DNA of 64,000 bases from an uncultured Clostridia bacterium (GTDB lineage: Bacteria; Bacillota; Clostridia; CAKSNL01; HGM11501). Position numbers and translations under genes: made by a program. Positions 7,538 to 15,717 of this stretch are shown here, piece after piece. The stretch is taken from NCBI GenBank assembly GCA_934476235.1, contig CAKSNL010000006.1, positions 83,805 to 147,804 on the forward strand, read 5' to 3'. Below the pieces are notes generated by a model. That model was given only the letters and a program-made list of their open reading frames with translations. It searched no databases and was not told the DNA's origin. Positions within the stretch are counted from its first letter, which is position 1. The number at the start of each line of letters is the position of its first letter.

Positions 7538-9594
7538 TTCTTTGATTCTGCTATGACCTTCTGGGCAACCGGTTCGGGAGCCTGCTCGTAGGACAAAAAT
7601 TCGAATGTGAACGAGCCGCGCCCCTGTGTCATCGAGCGAAGGTCCGTCGCGTACGACGCCATTTCGCTCATCGGAACGTCCGCCTCGACTACGGATCTGC
7701 CCTTGGCTTCAGCCTGACTGCTTCCGATAACGCGCCCGCGGCGCTTGTTGATATCGCCGAACACATCGCCCACCGCATCGTCCGGAACGGTAACGAATAA
7801 CTTTCCGATGGGCTCCAAAAGTACCGGTGAAGCCTGTGCCATACCTTCTTTATACGCGAGAGCCGCCGCCATCTTAAATGACATTTCGGACGAATCCACC
7901 GGGTGATACGAGCCGTCAACCAGCGTCGCCTTTAAGTTAACGACAGGATAGCCGGCAAGCGGACCCTCCGCTATGCACTCCGACAAGCCCTTTTCGACCG
8001 CCGGGAAGAAGTTTTTCGGAACCGCGCCGCCGAATACCTTTTCCTCAAAGGTGAGCCCTTCTTTTTCGCCGGGCTCGAATTCTATCCAGACGTCGCCGAA
8101 CTGACCGTGACCGCCGGACTGCTTTTTGTGCCTGCCCTGAACCTTGACCTTTTTGCGGATGGTCTCGCGGTACGGAATCTTCGCCGGAGTCAACGTGACC
8201 TCGACGCCGAATTTCGCGCGGAGCTTGCTTATGATAACGTCCAGATGCTGCTCGCCCATGCCGGAGATGACCATCTGGTGCGTTTCGGTGCGGTTTTCAA
8301 CCGTGAAGGTCGGATCCTCCTCCATGAGACGGCGCAGACCTGCGCTTATTTTCTCCTCGTCGCCCTTGGACTTGGGAACGATAGCCATGGAAAGCACGGG
8401 CTTGTCGAACCGGATGGGCTCGTATTTAACGATGTTGGAGGGCTCGGTGAGCGTGTCGCCCGTCTGCGATGAGGCGAGCTTATTTAATACGCCGAGGTCG
8501 CCCGCACCGAGGAAAGGAACTTCAATCTGCTTCTTCCCGGAGAGTATGTATAGCTTGCCCGCCTTTTCGTTTGTTCCCCTTGTGGAATTGTAAAGCACCA
8601 TGTCGGGCTTTAACGTGCCCGAGTAAACCCTTATGAGCGACATTTTGCCGACATAGGGATCGGCAATCGTCTTAAATATCTGAGCGGAGAAGGGAGCATT
8701 GTCGGAGCACAAAACCTCGACGGGGTTGCCGTCAGCGTCCTTTGCCTCCCTGCTCTTTGAATCGGGGGACGGGAAGTAGTTGCAAAACGCGTTTGACAAG
8801 AAGCGCACGCCCTTGTTAAAAAGCGCGCTTCCCGAGTAAACGGGAACGACCGTGCCGTCCAGAACGCCCTTTTTGAGCGCGGTTCTCATCTCGTGCTCGG
8901 AAAATTCCTCGCCCGCGAAGAAGCGCTCCATAAATTCATCGCTCGTTTCCGCAACCGCCTCGTTTAAGAAGTTGCGGCAGTCCGCCACTTCGTCAGCCAT
9001 GAAATCGGGAATGGGGATTTCGCCGTCGTCCGACGTGTCGGTATAGGCGTAAGCCTTCATCGTGATTATGTTCACGTATCCCGTGAGCGCTCCGCCCTCT
9101 GAAATCGGCACTCTGAAGGGTGCGATGCGGTGACCGAACTTTTCCTTAAGCTGCTCTAAAACCTTTTTGTAGTTTGCGCGCTCGTCGTCCATCTTGTTGA
9201 TGAACACGATAATGGGAAGGTGCGCCGAGGCGGCACGCTCGAACGCAAGCTCCGTTCCGGCGGAAACACCGCTCTTTGCGCTGACCAAGATGAGAGCGCC
9301 GTCGGCAGCGCTTATGCCTTCGTACGCTTCGCCCGCGAAGTCAAAATATCCGGGCGTGTCTATAAGGTTTATCTTATGCTCCTTGTACATATAAGAAGCG
9401 GTTGACGTGTTGATACTAATCTTGCGCTTGATTTCCTCGGGATCGAAATCCAGAAGGGTGGTGCCGTCCGCTATCTTTCCGAGCTTTGATACCACTTTGC
9501 CGCTTTCCAAAAGAGCCTCTGCAAGCGAGGTCTTTCCCGCGTGTGAATGAGATAAAAGTACAACATTTCTTAACATTTCGGTAGCCGTTGCCAT
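7534..9594 (-). CDS. Elongation factor G-like GTPase (EF-G paralogue)
   Basis: A 686-residue translational GTPase with the full EF-G domain order. The P-loop is SHSHAGKTS (residues 15-23) instead of AHIDAGKTT, the G3 motif is DTPGYFDF (79-86) instead of DTPGH, and G4 is NKMD (133-136). Domain IV (SGGHGQFGDVWIEFEP) and the C-terminal domain are present. It lies away from rpsL-rpsG-tuf, and the altered motifs put it in the EF-G-like subfamily found as a second copy in Clostridia and Actinobacteria. The Tyr in place of the catalytic His suggests slow or regulated GTP hydrolysis. RBS AAGGAGG precedes the ATG. The main fusA is probably elsewhere. Confidence 0.9.
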   Translation of the reverse strand: MATATEMLRNVVLLSHSHAGKTSLAEALLESGKVVSKLGKIADGTTLLDFDPEEIKRKISINTSTASYMYKEHKINLIDTPGYFDFAGEAYEGISAADGALILVSAKSGVSAGTELAFERAASAHLPIIVFINKMDDERANYKKVLEQLKEKFGHRIAPFRVPISEGGALTGYVNIITMKAYAYTDTSDDGEIPIPDFMADEVADCRNFLNEAVAETSDEFMERFFAGEEFSEHEMRTALKKGVLDGTVVPVYSGSALFNKGVRFLSNAFCNYFPSPDSKSREAKDADGNPVEVLCSDNAPFSAQIFKTIADPYVGKMSLIRVYSGTLKPDMVLYNSTRGTNEKAGKLYILSGKKQIEVPFLGAGDLGVLNKLASSQTGDTLTEPSNIVKYEPIRFDKPVLSMAIVPKSKGDEEKISAGLRRLMEEDPTFTVENRTETHQMVISGMGEQHLDVIISKLRAKFGVEVTLTPAKIPYRETIRKKVKVQGRHKKQSGGHGQFGDVWIEFEPGEKEGLTFEEKVFGGAVPKNFFPAVEKGLSECIAEGPLAGYPVVNLKATLVDGSYHPVDSSEMSFKMAAALAYKEGMAQASPVLLEPIGKLFVTVPDDAVGDVFGDINKRRGRVIGSSQAEAKGRSVVEADVPMSEMASYATDLRSMTQGRGSFTFEFLSYEQAPEPVAQKVIAESKK

Positions 9595-9618
9595 AGATGC
9601 GTTTCCTCCTTAAAGCGT

Positions 9619-9645
9619 TATAGTATATGCAAGGCATATACTATA
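9619..9645 (-). promoter_or_regulatory. Inverted repeat upstream of the EF-G-like gene
   Basis: Perfect 12-base arms (TATAGTATATGC / GCATATACTATA) around AAG, ending 24 bases before the start codon and just upstream of the Shine-Dalgarno site. It could be a protein-binding operator or an mRNA hairpin. Confidence 0.55.
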
Positions 9646-9733
9646 TATATTCTACACAAAAAAGAAATATCCTTCCTGCTTATACTCGTCATAATTAACA
9701 AAGAATAGAGGCTTGGAAAGACAAAATGCACAA

Positions 9734-9762
9734 TTGACAAGACTTTTATAAAATGCTATAAT
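9734..9762 (+). promoter_or_regulatory. Sigma-A promoter
   Basis: Consensus TTGACA, 17 bp, TATAAT, ending 21 bases before the SGNH hydrolase start codon. Confidence 0.9.
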
Positions 9763-9783
9763 ATTAAGGTTGGGAGTGATTGG

Positions 9784-10812
9784 ATGATTTATAAAAATAT
9801 TGAAGTATTCAACGCGGCAGATTGTGAGGAGTATGAAGGTGGAACGAGATTTTACAGGGTTCCCAAGTCCGCTGCCGGGAAAATGGACAGTGACCACTGG
9901 CTGAGCGTTGTCACTAATTCCACGGGTGTGGAGTTAAGATTTGTTGTAAAGAGCGGAACGGTCAAGATTAAAATGAAGGCGGTCGGAAAGCCCGAGCACG
10001 TGTCCACGTTCCATGTGTTCTACGGCGGTCTCCAGGGAAGCTGGGAGCAGCACGAGTTTAACTGCTACGTTCCGCATGAGGAGACGGAGTTTTGCTTCAG
10101 TGCGCCGGCAAACCTTGAAAAGTTAAGAAAACTCGCCAAGGAATCCGGGACCGACTTTGACCCGTCTGTCATCCGCGTTATCTTTGACCGCGGAAACTAT
10201 GTGATAACGGACGTAACGGGGGACGCGGAGCCTCCGAAAAAAGAGCTTCTGCCTAAAAAGACGCTGCTTTGCTACGGCTCGTCCATCACGCACGGCTCGC
10301 ACAGTATCGATATGTCGCACGCATGGGCGTCAATCCTTGCCCATAACTTTGACATGGACGTAAGAAACCTCGGCATGGCGGGAGCGTGCGCGGCGGAGCC
10401 TGAAATCGTTGACTATATCGCGGGCGAGGGCGAGAAGGGCGCGTGGGATGTCTTAACGGTGTCGCTCGGCATAAACGTTTTGGCGTGGGAGGAAAAAACG
10501 ATATATGAGCGCGTCAGAAACCTTATAAAGAAGGTTGCCGGAAGAAACCCGGAAAAGCCGGTGTTCGTTATTTCGCCGATATATAATAACGACGATTTTG
10601 AAAAGGGCGGAAAGTCCGACCTTTGGAGAAGCATAATAAAGTCCGAGTGCGAAAAAGCGGCTCTTTCCAACGTAACATACATAAACGGACTTGACCTTTT
10701 GGGAAGCGTTGACCTGCTCTCTGCGGATTTCGTGCATCCCAATATATACGGCGTTAACCGCATAGCGGAAAAAATGACCGAAATCTTCAAAAAAACCTTG
10801 ACAATTGACTGA
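9784..10812 (+). CDS. Two-domain SGNH/GDSL esterase
   Basis: A 342-residue protein with an N-terminal beta-sandwich of about 150 residues and a C-terminal SGNH hydrolase domain. The nucleophile Ser is in LLCYGSSITHG (about residue 166; GSS replaces GDS), a conserved Gly is in NLGMAG, and the Asp/His pair is in ADFVHPNIYG (about 314-317). The arrangement resembles SsfX3-type and CE2-like acyl esterases, which remove acetyl or acyl groups from small molecules or sugars. There is no signal peptide. It has its own consensus promoter, and the rpsF promoter starts within its last codons. Confidence 0.85.
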   Translation: MIYKNIEVFNAADCEEYEGGTRFYRVPKSAAGKMDSDHWLSVVTNSTGVELRFVVKSGTVKIKMKAVGKPEHVSTFHVFYGGLQGSWEQHEFNCYVPHEETEFCFSAPANLEKLRKLAKESGTDFDPSVIRVIFDRGNYVITDVTGDAEPPKKELLPKKTLLCYGSSITHGSHSIDMSHAWASILAHNFDMDVRNLGMAGACAAEPEIVDYIAGEGEKGAWDVLTVSLGINVLAWEEKTIYERVRNLIKKVAGRNPEKPVFVISPIYNNDDFEKGGKSDLWRSIIKSECEKAALSNVTYINGLDLLGSVDLLSADFVHPNIYGVNRIAEKMTEIFKKTLTID

Positions 10813-10826
10813 TCATAGTGTATAAT
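10798..10826 (+). promoter_or_regulatory. Sigma-A promoter of the rpsF operon
   Basis: TTGACA, 17 bp, TATAAT. The -35 box overlaps the last codons of the SGNH hydrolase gene. Confidence 0.9.
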
Positions 10827-10902
10827 AATATAGCTTTATAAGCAAAAATAATCCTTGCGCTTGATTTATTTGAGCGCCAAAGACCGTGAGGAGGTGCAAA
10901 GA

Positions 10903-11199
10903 ATGGCTGAAGTAATTAATAAGTACGAAACCATATTTGTCCTTGACGTGAACATGGGAGACGAGCAGCTCGAGGCTATGAGCAATAAGTTCCAGGAGCT
11001 TATCGCGGCTAACGGCGAAGTTGAGTCTGTTGACGTTTGGGGCAAGAGAAGACTGGCTTATCCTATTGATTATAAGACAGAGGGTTACTACGTTTTGGTT
11101 AATTTCTCTTCCGCCCCCGAGTTCCCGAAGGAGCTTGAGCGTGTTTACGGCATTACCGAAGGCGTACTTCGCGAGATCGTCGTAAAGAAAGAAGCATAA
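10903..11199 (+). CDS. rpsF: 30S ribosomal protein S6
   Basis: A 98-residue protein matching bS6 throughout (YETIFVLDVNM, VESVDVWGKRRLAYPIDYKTEGYYVLV, LERVYGITEGVLREIVVKKE). It binds the central domain of 16S rRNA as a dimer with S18. The ATG at 10903 follows GAGGAGGTG and gives the normal length; an earlier TTG-type start would add an unrelated tail. First gene of the rpsF-ssb-rpsR operon, with a leader of about 70 bases after the promoter; in other bacteria such leaders can bind the S6-S18 complex, but that structure was not traced here. Confidence 0.97.
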   Translation: MAEVINKYETIFVLDVNMGDEQLEAMSNKFQELIAANGEVESVDVWGKRRLAYPIDYKTEGYYVLVNFSSAPEFPKELERVYGITEGVLREIVVKKEA

Positions 11200-11212
11200 A
11201 GGAGAGAGTGTT

Positions 11213-11656
11213 ATGCTGAACAAAGTAATTTTGATGGGACGTTTTACGAAGGACCCCGAGCTGAGGAGTACACCTCAGAGCGTGTCGGTCTGCAACTTCA
11301 GACTTGCCGTAACGCGCAACTACAAGAACGGCGGAAACTATGAGAGCGATTTCATAGACTGCGTTGCATGGAGAAATACCGCGGAGTTCGTCTCCAAGTA
11401 TTTCAAAAAGGGCAATCTTGTGTGCGTGGAGGGCTCGCTCCAGTCCCGTAACTGGGAGCAGGACGGGCAGAAGAGAACGGCGGTCGAGGTTATGGTGGAC
11501 AACACCTACTTCGTAGAGAGCAAGAGGGATGCATCCGAAAACAGTGCTGCGTTCGCACCGAGCGCGCCGGCACCGAGCGCACCCGAAGCTGCCGGGGGAG
11601 CATTCGCGTCTGACGGATTTTCCGCGATTGACGACGCTGATGACTTACCCTTCTGA
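11213..11656 (+). CDS. ssb: Single-stranded DNA-binding protein
   Basis: A 147-residue SSB: N-terminal OB fold (NKVILMGRFTKDPELRSTPQSVSVCNFRLAVTR is split by the usual loops, then DFIDCVAWRNTAEFVSKYFKKG), a Pro/Ala-rich linker (APSAPAPSAPEAAGG) and the acidic DDADDLPF tip that recruits replication and repair proteins. It lies between rpsF and rpsR as in most Firmicutes. RBS AAGGAGAG precedes ATG 11213. Confidence 0.97.
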   Translation: MLNKVILMGRFTKDPELRSTPQSVSVCNFRLAVTRNYKNGGNYESDFIDCVAWRNTAEFVSKYFKKGNLVCVEGSLQSRNWEQDGQKRTAVEVMVDNTYFVESKRDASENSAAFAPSAPAPSAPEAAGGAFASDGFSAIDDADDLPF

Positions 11657-11679
11657 TTATAATTTAAGGAGGTTGCATT

Positions 11680-11922
11680 ATGGAAAGAGAAGACAGACCT
11701 CAGAGAAACAGAAAGCCCAGACGTAAAGTCTGCCAGTTCTGTGTCGATAAGGTTGAATTCATAGACTATAAGGACGTTGCTAAGCTTCGCCGTTTTGTTT
11801 CGGAGCGTGCCAAGATTCTTCCCAGAAGAATCACCGGTACCTGCGCAAAGCACCAGAGAGAGCTTACTGTAGCTATTAAGAGAGCAAGACACATTGCGCT
11901 CATTCCTTATACTACTGAATAG
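11680..11922 (+). CDS. rpsR: 30S ribosomal protein S18
   Basis: An 80-residue bS18 with a basic N-terminus, then KVCQFCVDKVEFIDYKDV and the conserved LPRRITGTCAKHQRELTVAI.RAR..ALIPY core. Two cysteines (CQFC) plus the one in GTC make it look like the zinc-type form, although a fourth ligand is not obvious. RBS TAAGGAGG. Last gene of the operon, with a terminator right after it. Confidence 0.97.
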   Translation: MEREDRPQRNRKPRRKVCQFCVDKVEFIDYKDVAKLRRFVSERAKILPRRITGTCAKHQRELTVAIKRARHIALIPYTTE

Positions 11923-11928
11923 TAAATT

Positions 11929-11963
11929 AAAACCGCTTACGTTTGCCCGTAAGCGGTTTTTGT
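11929..11963 (+). terminator. Terminator of the rpsF-ssb-rpsR operon
   Basis: AAAACCGCTTACG pairs with CGTAAGCGGTTTTTG. Confidence 0.9.
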
Positions 11964-11978
11964 TACAGAGGTGATTTT

Positions 11979-12740
11979 GTGAGCGACTGGAACAGCGAAC
12001 AGTACATGAAATTTGAAAAGGAGAGAACGCGCCCGTCGGAGGATCTTTTATCCCGGGTCGATATTTCGCCCGTTACGGTGCTCGACATTGGGTGCGGACC
12101 GGGAAACAGTACAAAAAAGCTTGAAAATCGCTTTCCCGAAGCCGCGGTATTGGGAATCGACAATTCGGACGATATGCTCGCCAGGGCGGGAGAGGCGCAT
12201 CCGGAGCTTGAATTTAAGAAGATCTCGGTTCCGGGCGGACTTTCAGGACTCGGGAGATTTGACCTGATATTTTCAAACGCCTGCCTTCATTGGATTCCGG
12301 AGCATGAGGTTTTGCTCCCGGCTATCATGGAGCATTTAAATAGCGGCGGCGTTTTCGCCGTGCAGATGCCGATGACGGGGGAGGCTCTGTTTTATAAGCT
12401 TTTAGGCGCTCTGGTTTCAGAGAAAAAATGGAAAAAGCTTAAAAGCATTAAAAATTTTCATTCCCTTTCGCCGGAGGAAACGTATGATATTTTAGCGCGC
12501 ACCGCCCCGTCTGTCACGATGTGGGAGACAGTGTATTATCACATCGTGCCGTCGCACCGGGCGGTCATCGAGTGGTATAAGGGGAGCGGATTAAGACCGT
12601 ATCTTGCCGCACTTTCGGAGGAGGAAAAAGAGCCATTTATAAATGAGCTTTTGGCTACGGTCGAAAAGAATTTCCCCGTCCGCGGGGACGGGAATGTCAT
12701 CCTTAAAATGCCCCGCCTTTTCTTCACGGCAAAAAAATAG
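11979..12740 (+). CDS. Trans-aconitate 2-methyltransferase-like SAM enzyme
   Basis: A 253-residue class I methyltransferase. Motif I (VLDIGCGPGNSTKKL) binds S-adenosylmethionine, and FSNACLHWIPEH and the overall length match the Tam family, which methylates trans-aconitate, a toxic by-product of the citrate cycle. The GTG start at 11979 has AGAGGTG upstream and gives a Tam-like N-terminus (SDWNSEQYMKFEKERTRP). It directly follows the rpsR terminator and shares a terminator hairpin with the convergent AraC gene. Other small-molecule substrates are possible. Confidence 0.8.
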   Translation: MSDWNSEQYMKFEKERTRPSEDLLSRVDISPVTVLDIGCGPGNSTKKLENRFPEAAVLGIDNSDDMLARAGEAHPELEFKKISVPGGLSGLGRFDLIFSNACLHWIPEHEVLLPAIMEHLNSGGVFAVQMPMTGEALFYKLLGALVSEKKWKKLKSIKNFHSLSPEETYDILARTAPSVTMWETVYYHIVPSHRAVIEWYKGSGLRPYLAALSEEEKEPFINELLATVEKNFPVRGDGNVILKMPRLFFTAKK

Positions 12741-12758
12741 AGGCATTGCCTCTATTTT
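12733..12758. terminator. Bidirectional terminator between convergent genes
   Basis: AAATAGAGGC/GCCTCTATTT stem; it contains both stop codons or lies next to them. Confidence 0.7.
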
Positions 12759-13630
12759 ACTGTGTATCTGATCTTTCTGTATTCCGACGGGGAGAGCGAC
12801 TTAAAGCGCTTGAATATCCTGTTAAAGTAGGAAACCGAGGAAAAGCCGACGTCCAGCGCAATGTCGGAGACGCTGCCGGAATTGGAGGTCAAAAGCCGTT
12901 CGGACTTTATCACGCGGACGAAGTTTAAATACTCGGTAAAGGTCGAATTGGTCGCCTTTTTAAATACGCGGCAGAAGTATGACGGGTTCATGTTTGTCGT
13001 CGCGCTGAGGCTCTCCAAGGTAATCTGCTCGTTATAGTGCGTGTCTATAAATTTAAGCGCCGGCATGATCTTGTCGATATATTTGTTGTTGAAGAAAGAT
13101 TCGGTGTTCTGCATCAGCTTCATGCGGTATAAAAGACCGATCATGGAGTGGATGCCCGCGGTTATAAAATGCTCATATCCTGTGTTTCTGTTCGAAATTT
13201 CCTCACATATTTTGTCAATATATGACGACATGAGCCTGTTCTCGTCACTGTCAAGCTTGAAAACGTGAGCGGGCTTTTCACTGTTATTTATAAAGCGGTA
13301 GAGCGACTTGCTTCCGGTGATGTTGCTGTTGTTGGTGTAGTTCTCAACGGCAAACTGAATAAGCGTCGTATTTGTCCCGTACTGGAGCGTTTCGGTCGCG
13401 TGAGGCACGCGGGAGGCAATGTATATAACGTCCCCCGTCTGCGCGATGTAATCCGCCCCTCCGGCGTGGCACAAAAACTCTCCGCCCTCGATCCTCAAAA
13501 ACTCCACCTCGTCATGAAAGTGCATTGCCGAAACGGTGTGAGGGGGGAACGGTCTGAATTTGTTATAGGGCGAAAAGCTGACGCGAATCGGAACGTCCAT
13601 AATACTGGAATAAACTATCTCATTTTTCAT
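12752..13630 (-). CDS. AraC-family transcriptional regulator
   Basis: A 292-residue regulator with an N-terminal cupin sensor (MHFHDEVEFLRIEGGEFLCHAGGADYIAQTGDVIYI is typical; key part GDVIYIASRVPHA) and a C-terminal double helix-turn-helix (ITLESLSATTNMNPSYFCRVFKKATN and VSDIALDVGFSSVSYFNRIFKR). The sensor type is common in regulators of sugar use. It stands alone with its own promoter, and no sugar operon lies directly beside it, so the target is unknown. The ATG follows AAGGCGGTG. Confidence 0.9.
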   Translation of the reverse strand: MKNEIVYSSIMDVPIRVSFSPYNKFRPFPPHTVSAMHFHDEVEFLRIEGGEFLCHAGGADYIAQTGDVIYIASRVPHATETLQYGTNTTLIQFAVENYTNNSNITGSKSLYRFINNSEKPAHVFKLDSDENRLMSSYIDKICEEISNRNTGYEHFITAGIHSMIGLLYRMKLMQNTESFFNNKYIDKIMPALKFIDTHYNEQITLESLSATTNMNPSYFCRVFKKATNSTFTEYLNFVRVIKSERLLTSNSGSVSDIALDVGFSSVSYFNRIFKRFKSLSPSEYRKIRYTVK

Positions 13631-13665
13631 AAGGTATCACCGCCTTAGTCAAAATCGTTACTCAC

Positions 13666-13694
13666 AGTATAGCATAGTTTTAAAATAAAGTCAA
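13666..13694 (-). promoter_or_regulatory. Sigma-A promoter of the AraC gene
   Basis: On the minus strand TTGACT, 17 bp, TATACT, with an extended -10 TG. Confidence 0.8.
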
Positions 13695-13702
13695 TATAGT
13701 AC

Positions 13703-13738
13703 AAAAAACGGATGTGATTTTTCACATCCGTTTTTTAT
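13703..13738. terminator. Terminator-like hairpin, second copy of the pyrG terminator
   Basis: The 29 bases at 13706-13734 (stem CGGATGTGA/TCACATCCG) are identical to 14048-14076. This copy is separated from pyrG by the repeat element. Confidence 0.8.
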
Positions 13739-13777
13739 TATCGAAAAAGTTAATTATCAGCTTAAACAGGTGCACCG

Positions 13778-13974
13778 AAAAATCCCTCAGCCATTTTTAA
13801 GAAAAATGGCAGCTCCCTTTAGCAAGGGAGCCTTTAAAGCCCTCAAGAGCTAAAGGTAACGTAGTGGCGCCGAGGCAATGAATTCAAGTCCGGTGGACTC
13901 ATCAAGAACTAAAGGCGTGAGGAGAGCCGCAGCGAGACGGTGGCATTTGCAGAGCAAATGACAGGAGGATTTTT
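13778..13974. mobile_element. Mosaic repeat element, copy 1, flanked by duplicated terminators
   Basis: Left end CGAAAAATCCCTCAG, right end AGGAGGATTTTTAGG, giving short imperfect terminal inverted repeats. The core has GCCCTCAAGAGCTAAAGGTA, GGCGCCGAGGCAATGAAT, a GTCCGGTGGAC palindrome and GAGAGCCGCAGCGAGACGG, all shared with the other copies. It carries no protein gene. Identical 29-base terminator hairpins lie on both sides (13706-13734 and 14048-14076). Nothing else is seen in 13631-14082. Confidence 0.7.
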
Positions 13975-14046
13975 AGGAATACCCACAATATTTTGAGCGT
14001 TCAAGCCCTCCGTTTGAGAGACAAAAAACATGTTTTCAGACATGCT

Positions 14047-14080
14047 TAAACGGATGTGATTTTTCACATCCGTTTTATAT
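14047..14080 (-). terminator. pyrG terminator
   Basis: AAACGGATGTGA pairs with TCACATCCGTTT; it begins a few bases after the pyrG stop. Confidence 0.85.
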
Positions 14081-14082
14081 TA

Positions 14083-15699
14083 TCAGTCGTTGTCTCTGTG
14101 AGCGAGAGACGCTTTGATGAATGCCGCAAATATCGGCTGCGGTCTGTTCGGTCTTGACTTAAACTCGGGGTGGAACTGAACTCCGACATAGAAAGGATGG
14201 TCGGAAAGCTCAATCGTTTCAACCAGTCTGTCGTCGGGCGAAACGCCGCTTATCGTCATGCCGTTCTCAACGAGAGCCTTTCTGTATTCGTTGTTGACCT
14301 CATATCTGTGTCTGTGGCGCTCATATATAAGATCCTCATTATATATCTCGTGAAGCATCGACGTCGGCGATACCTTGCACGGATAAAGACCGAGCCTTAA
14401 CGTGCCGCCCATCTTGTCCACGTCAATCTGGTCGGGCATTAAGTGGATTACCTGATGCTCGGAATCGGGAGCGATTTCCTCGCTGTTCGCGTCAGCGAAT
14501 CCTAAAACGTTTCTCGCGTAGTCGATTATCGAAATCTGCATGCCGAGGCAGATGCCGAAATAGGGCATTTTGTGCCCGCGCGCATACTTCGAGGTTGCAA
14601 TCATGCCTTCGATGCCCCTGTCGCCGAAGCCGCCGGGAACGATTATGCCGTCAACATCGTTAAAGTACGACTCGGCGTTCTCGTTCGTAACCTCCTCGGA
14701 GTCAACCCACTTTATCTTGACGTTGCAGTCGTTCGCGATACCGCCGTGATAGAGCGCTTCCATAACGCTTAAGTACGCGTCATGCAGCGCAACGTATTTT
14801 CCGACAAGAGCGACCGTTACTCCGGGCTTGTCGCGCAGGGACTTTATCTTGTCGACCATGTTTCTCCACTCGGTAAGGTCGGGCTCGGAATCGGCAAGCG
14901 CAAGCCTTCTGCAAACTACCTTTGCAAGACCCTCGCGTTCTAAGTCGAGCGGAACCTCATATATCGAGCCGGCGTCAAGATTGGGGATAACGCAGTCGCC
15001 CGACACGTTGCAGAAAAGACCCATCTTGTCGCGCGAGCTCTTTTCGATGGGATATGAGCTTCGGCAAACCAAAACGTCCGGCTGAATACCGATGGATAAA
15101 AGCTCCTTAACGGAGTGCTGAGTGGGTTTTGTTTTCTGCTCGCCGCTCATCGGAAGATAGGGAAGCAGCGTAACGTGTATGTACATGCAGTTTTCCTTGC
15201 CGACCTCGGCGGAAACCTGGCGGATAGCCTCCAAGAACGGAAGGCTCTCCATGTCGCCGACCGTGCCGCCGATTTCGGTGATGACAATATCGGTCTTCCC
15301 GTCCTTGCCGACGCGGTAGATGCGCTCCTTAATTTCGTTTGTGATGTGCGGAATAACCTGAACGGTGCGCCCTAAATATGCGCCCTCGCGCTCCTTGCTG
15401 ATAACTGACCAGTATACCTTTCCCGTGGTAACGTTGCTGTTCTTGCTTAAGTTCTCGTCCGTGAAACGCTCGTAATGACCGAGGTCAAGATCCGTCTCAG
15501 CACCGTCGTCGGTAACGAACACCTCGCCGTGCTGGAACGGGCTCATCGTGCCCGGATCGAAATTGATATAGGGGTCAAACTTCTGAATCGTGATATTGTA
15601 GCCCCTTGCCTTCAAAAGACGCCCCAGTGACGCCGCGGTAATTCCCTTGCCGAGACCCGACACAACGCCGCCTGTGATAAAGATATACTTTACTGACAT
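14083..15699 (-). CDS. pyrG: CTP synthase
   Basis: A 538-residue enzyme that makes CTP from UTP, ATP and glutamine. The N-terminal synthetase domain begins KYIFITGGVVSGLGKGI and contains the GTVGDMES region. The C-terminal class I glutaminase domain has the nucleophile Cys in YFGICLGMQ (about residue 383) and the His/Glu of GVQFHPEFKSRP. Length and motifs are canonical. It starts 18 bases after the aminotransferase stop with a GGAGGAT RBS, so it is probably the last gene of an lrp-aminotransferase-pyrG operon. Confidence 0.98.
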   Translation of the reverse strand: MSVKYIFITGGVVSGLGKGITAASLGRLLKARGYNITIQKFDPYINFDPGTMSPFQHGEVFVTDDGAETDLDLGHYERFTDENLSKNSNVTTGKVYWSVISKEREGAYLGRTVQVIPHITNEIKERIYRVGKDGKTDIVITEIGGTVGDMESLPFLEAIRQVSAEVGKENCMYIHVTLLPYLPMSGEQKTKPTQHSVKELLSIGIQPDVLVCRSSYPIEKSSRDKMGLFCNVSGDCVIPNLDAGSIYEVPLDLEREGLAKVVCRRLALADSEPDLTEWRNMVDKIKSLRDKPGVTVALVGKYVALHDAYLSVMEALYHGGIANDCNVKIKWVDSEEVTNENAESYFNDVDGIIVPGGFGDRGIEGMIATSKYARGHKMPYFGICLGMQISIIDYARNVLGFADANSEEIAPDSEHQVIHLMPDQIDVDKMGGTLRLGLYPCKVSPTSMLHEIYNEDLIYERHRHRYEVNNEYRKALVENGMTISGVSPDDRLVETIELSDHPFYVGVQFHPEFKSRPNRPQPIFAAFIKASLAHRDND

Positions 15700-15717
15700 T
15701 TTTTCATCCTCCGCTAA

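Noticed and set aside
14083..15699. Long plus-strand frames opposite pyrG and other GC-rich genes
   Set aside because: They are shadows: low complexity, no RBS, and the minus-strand gene is certain.
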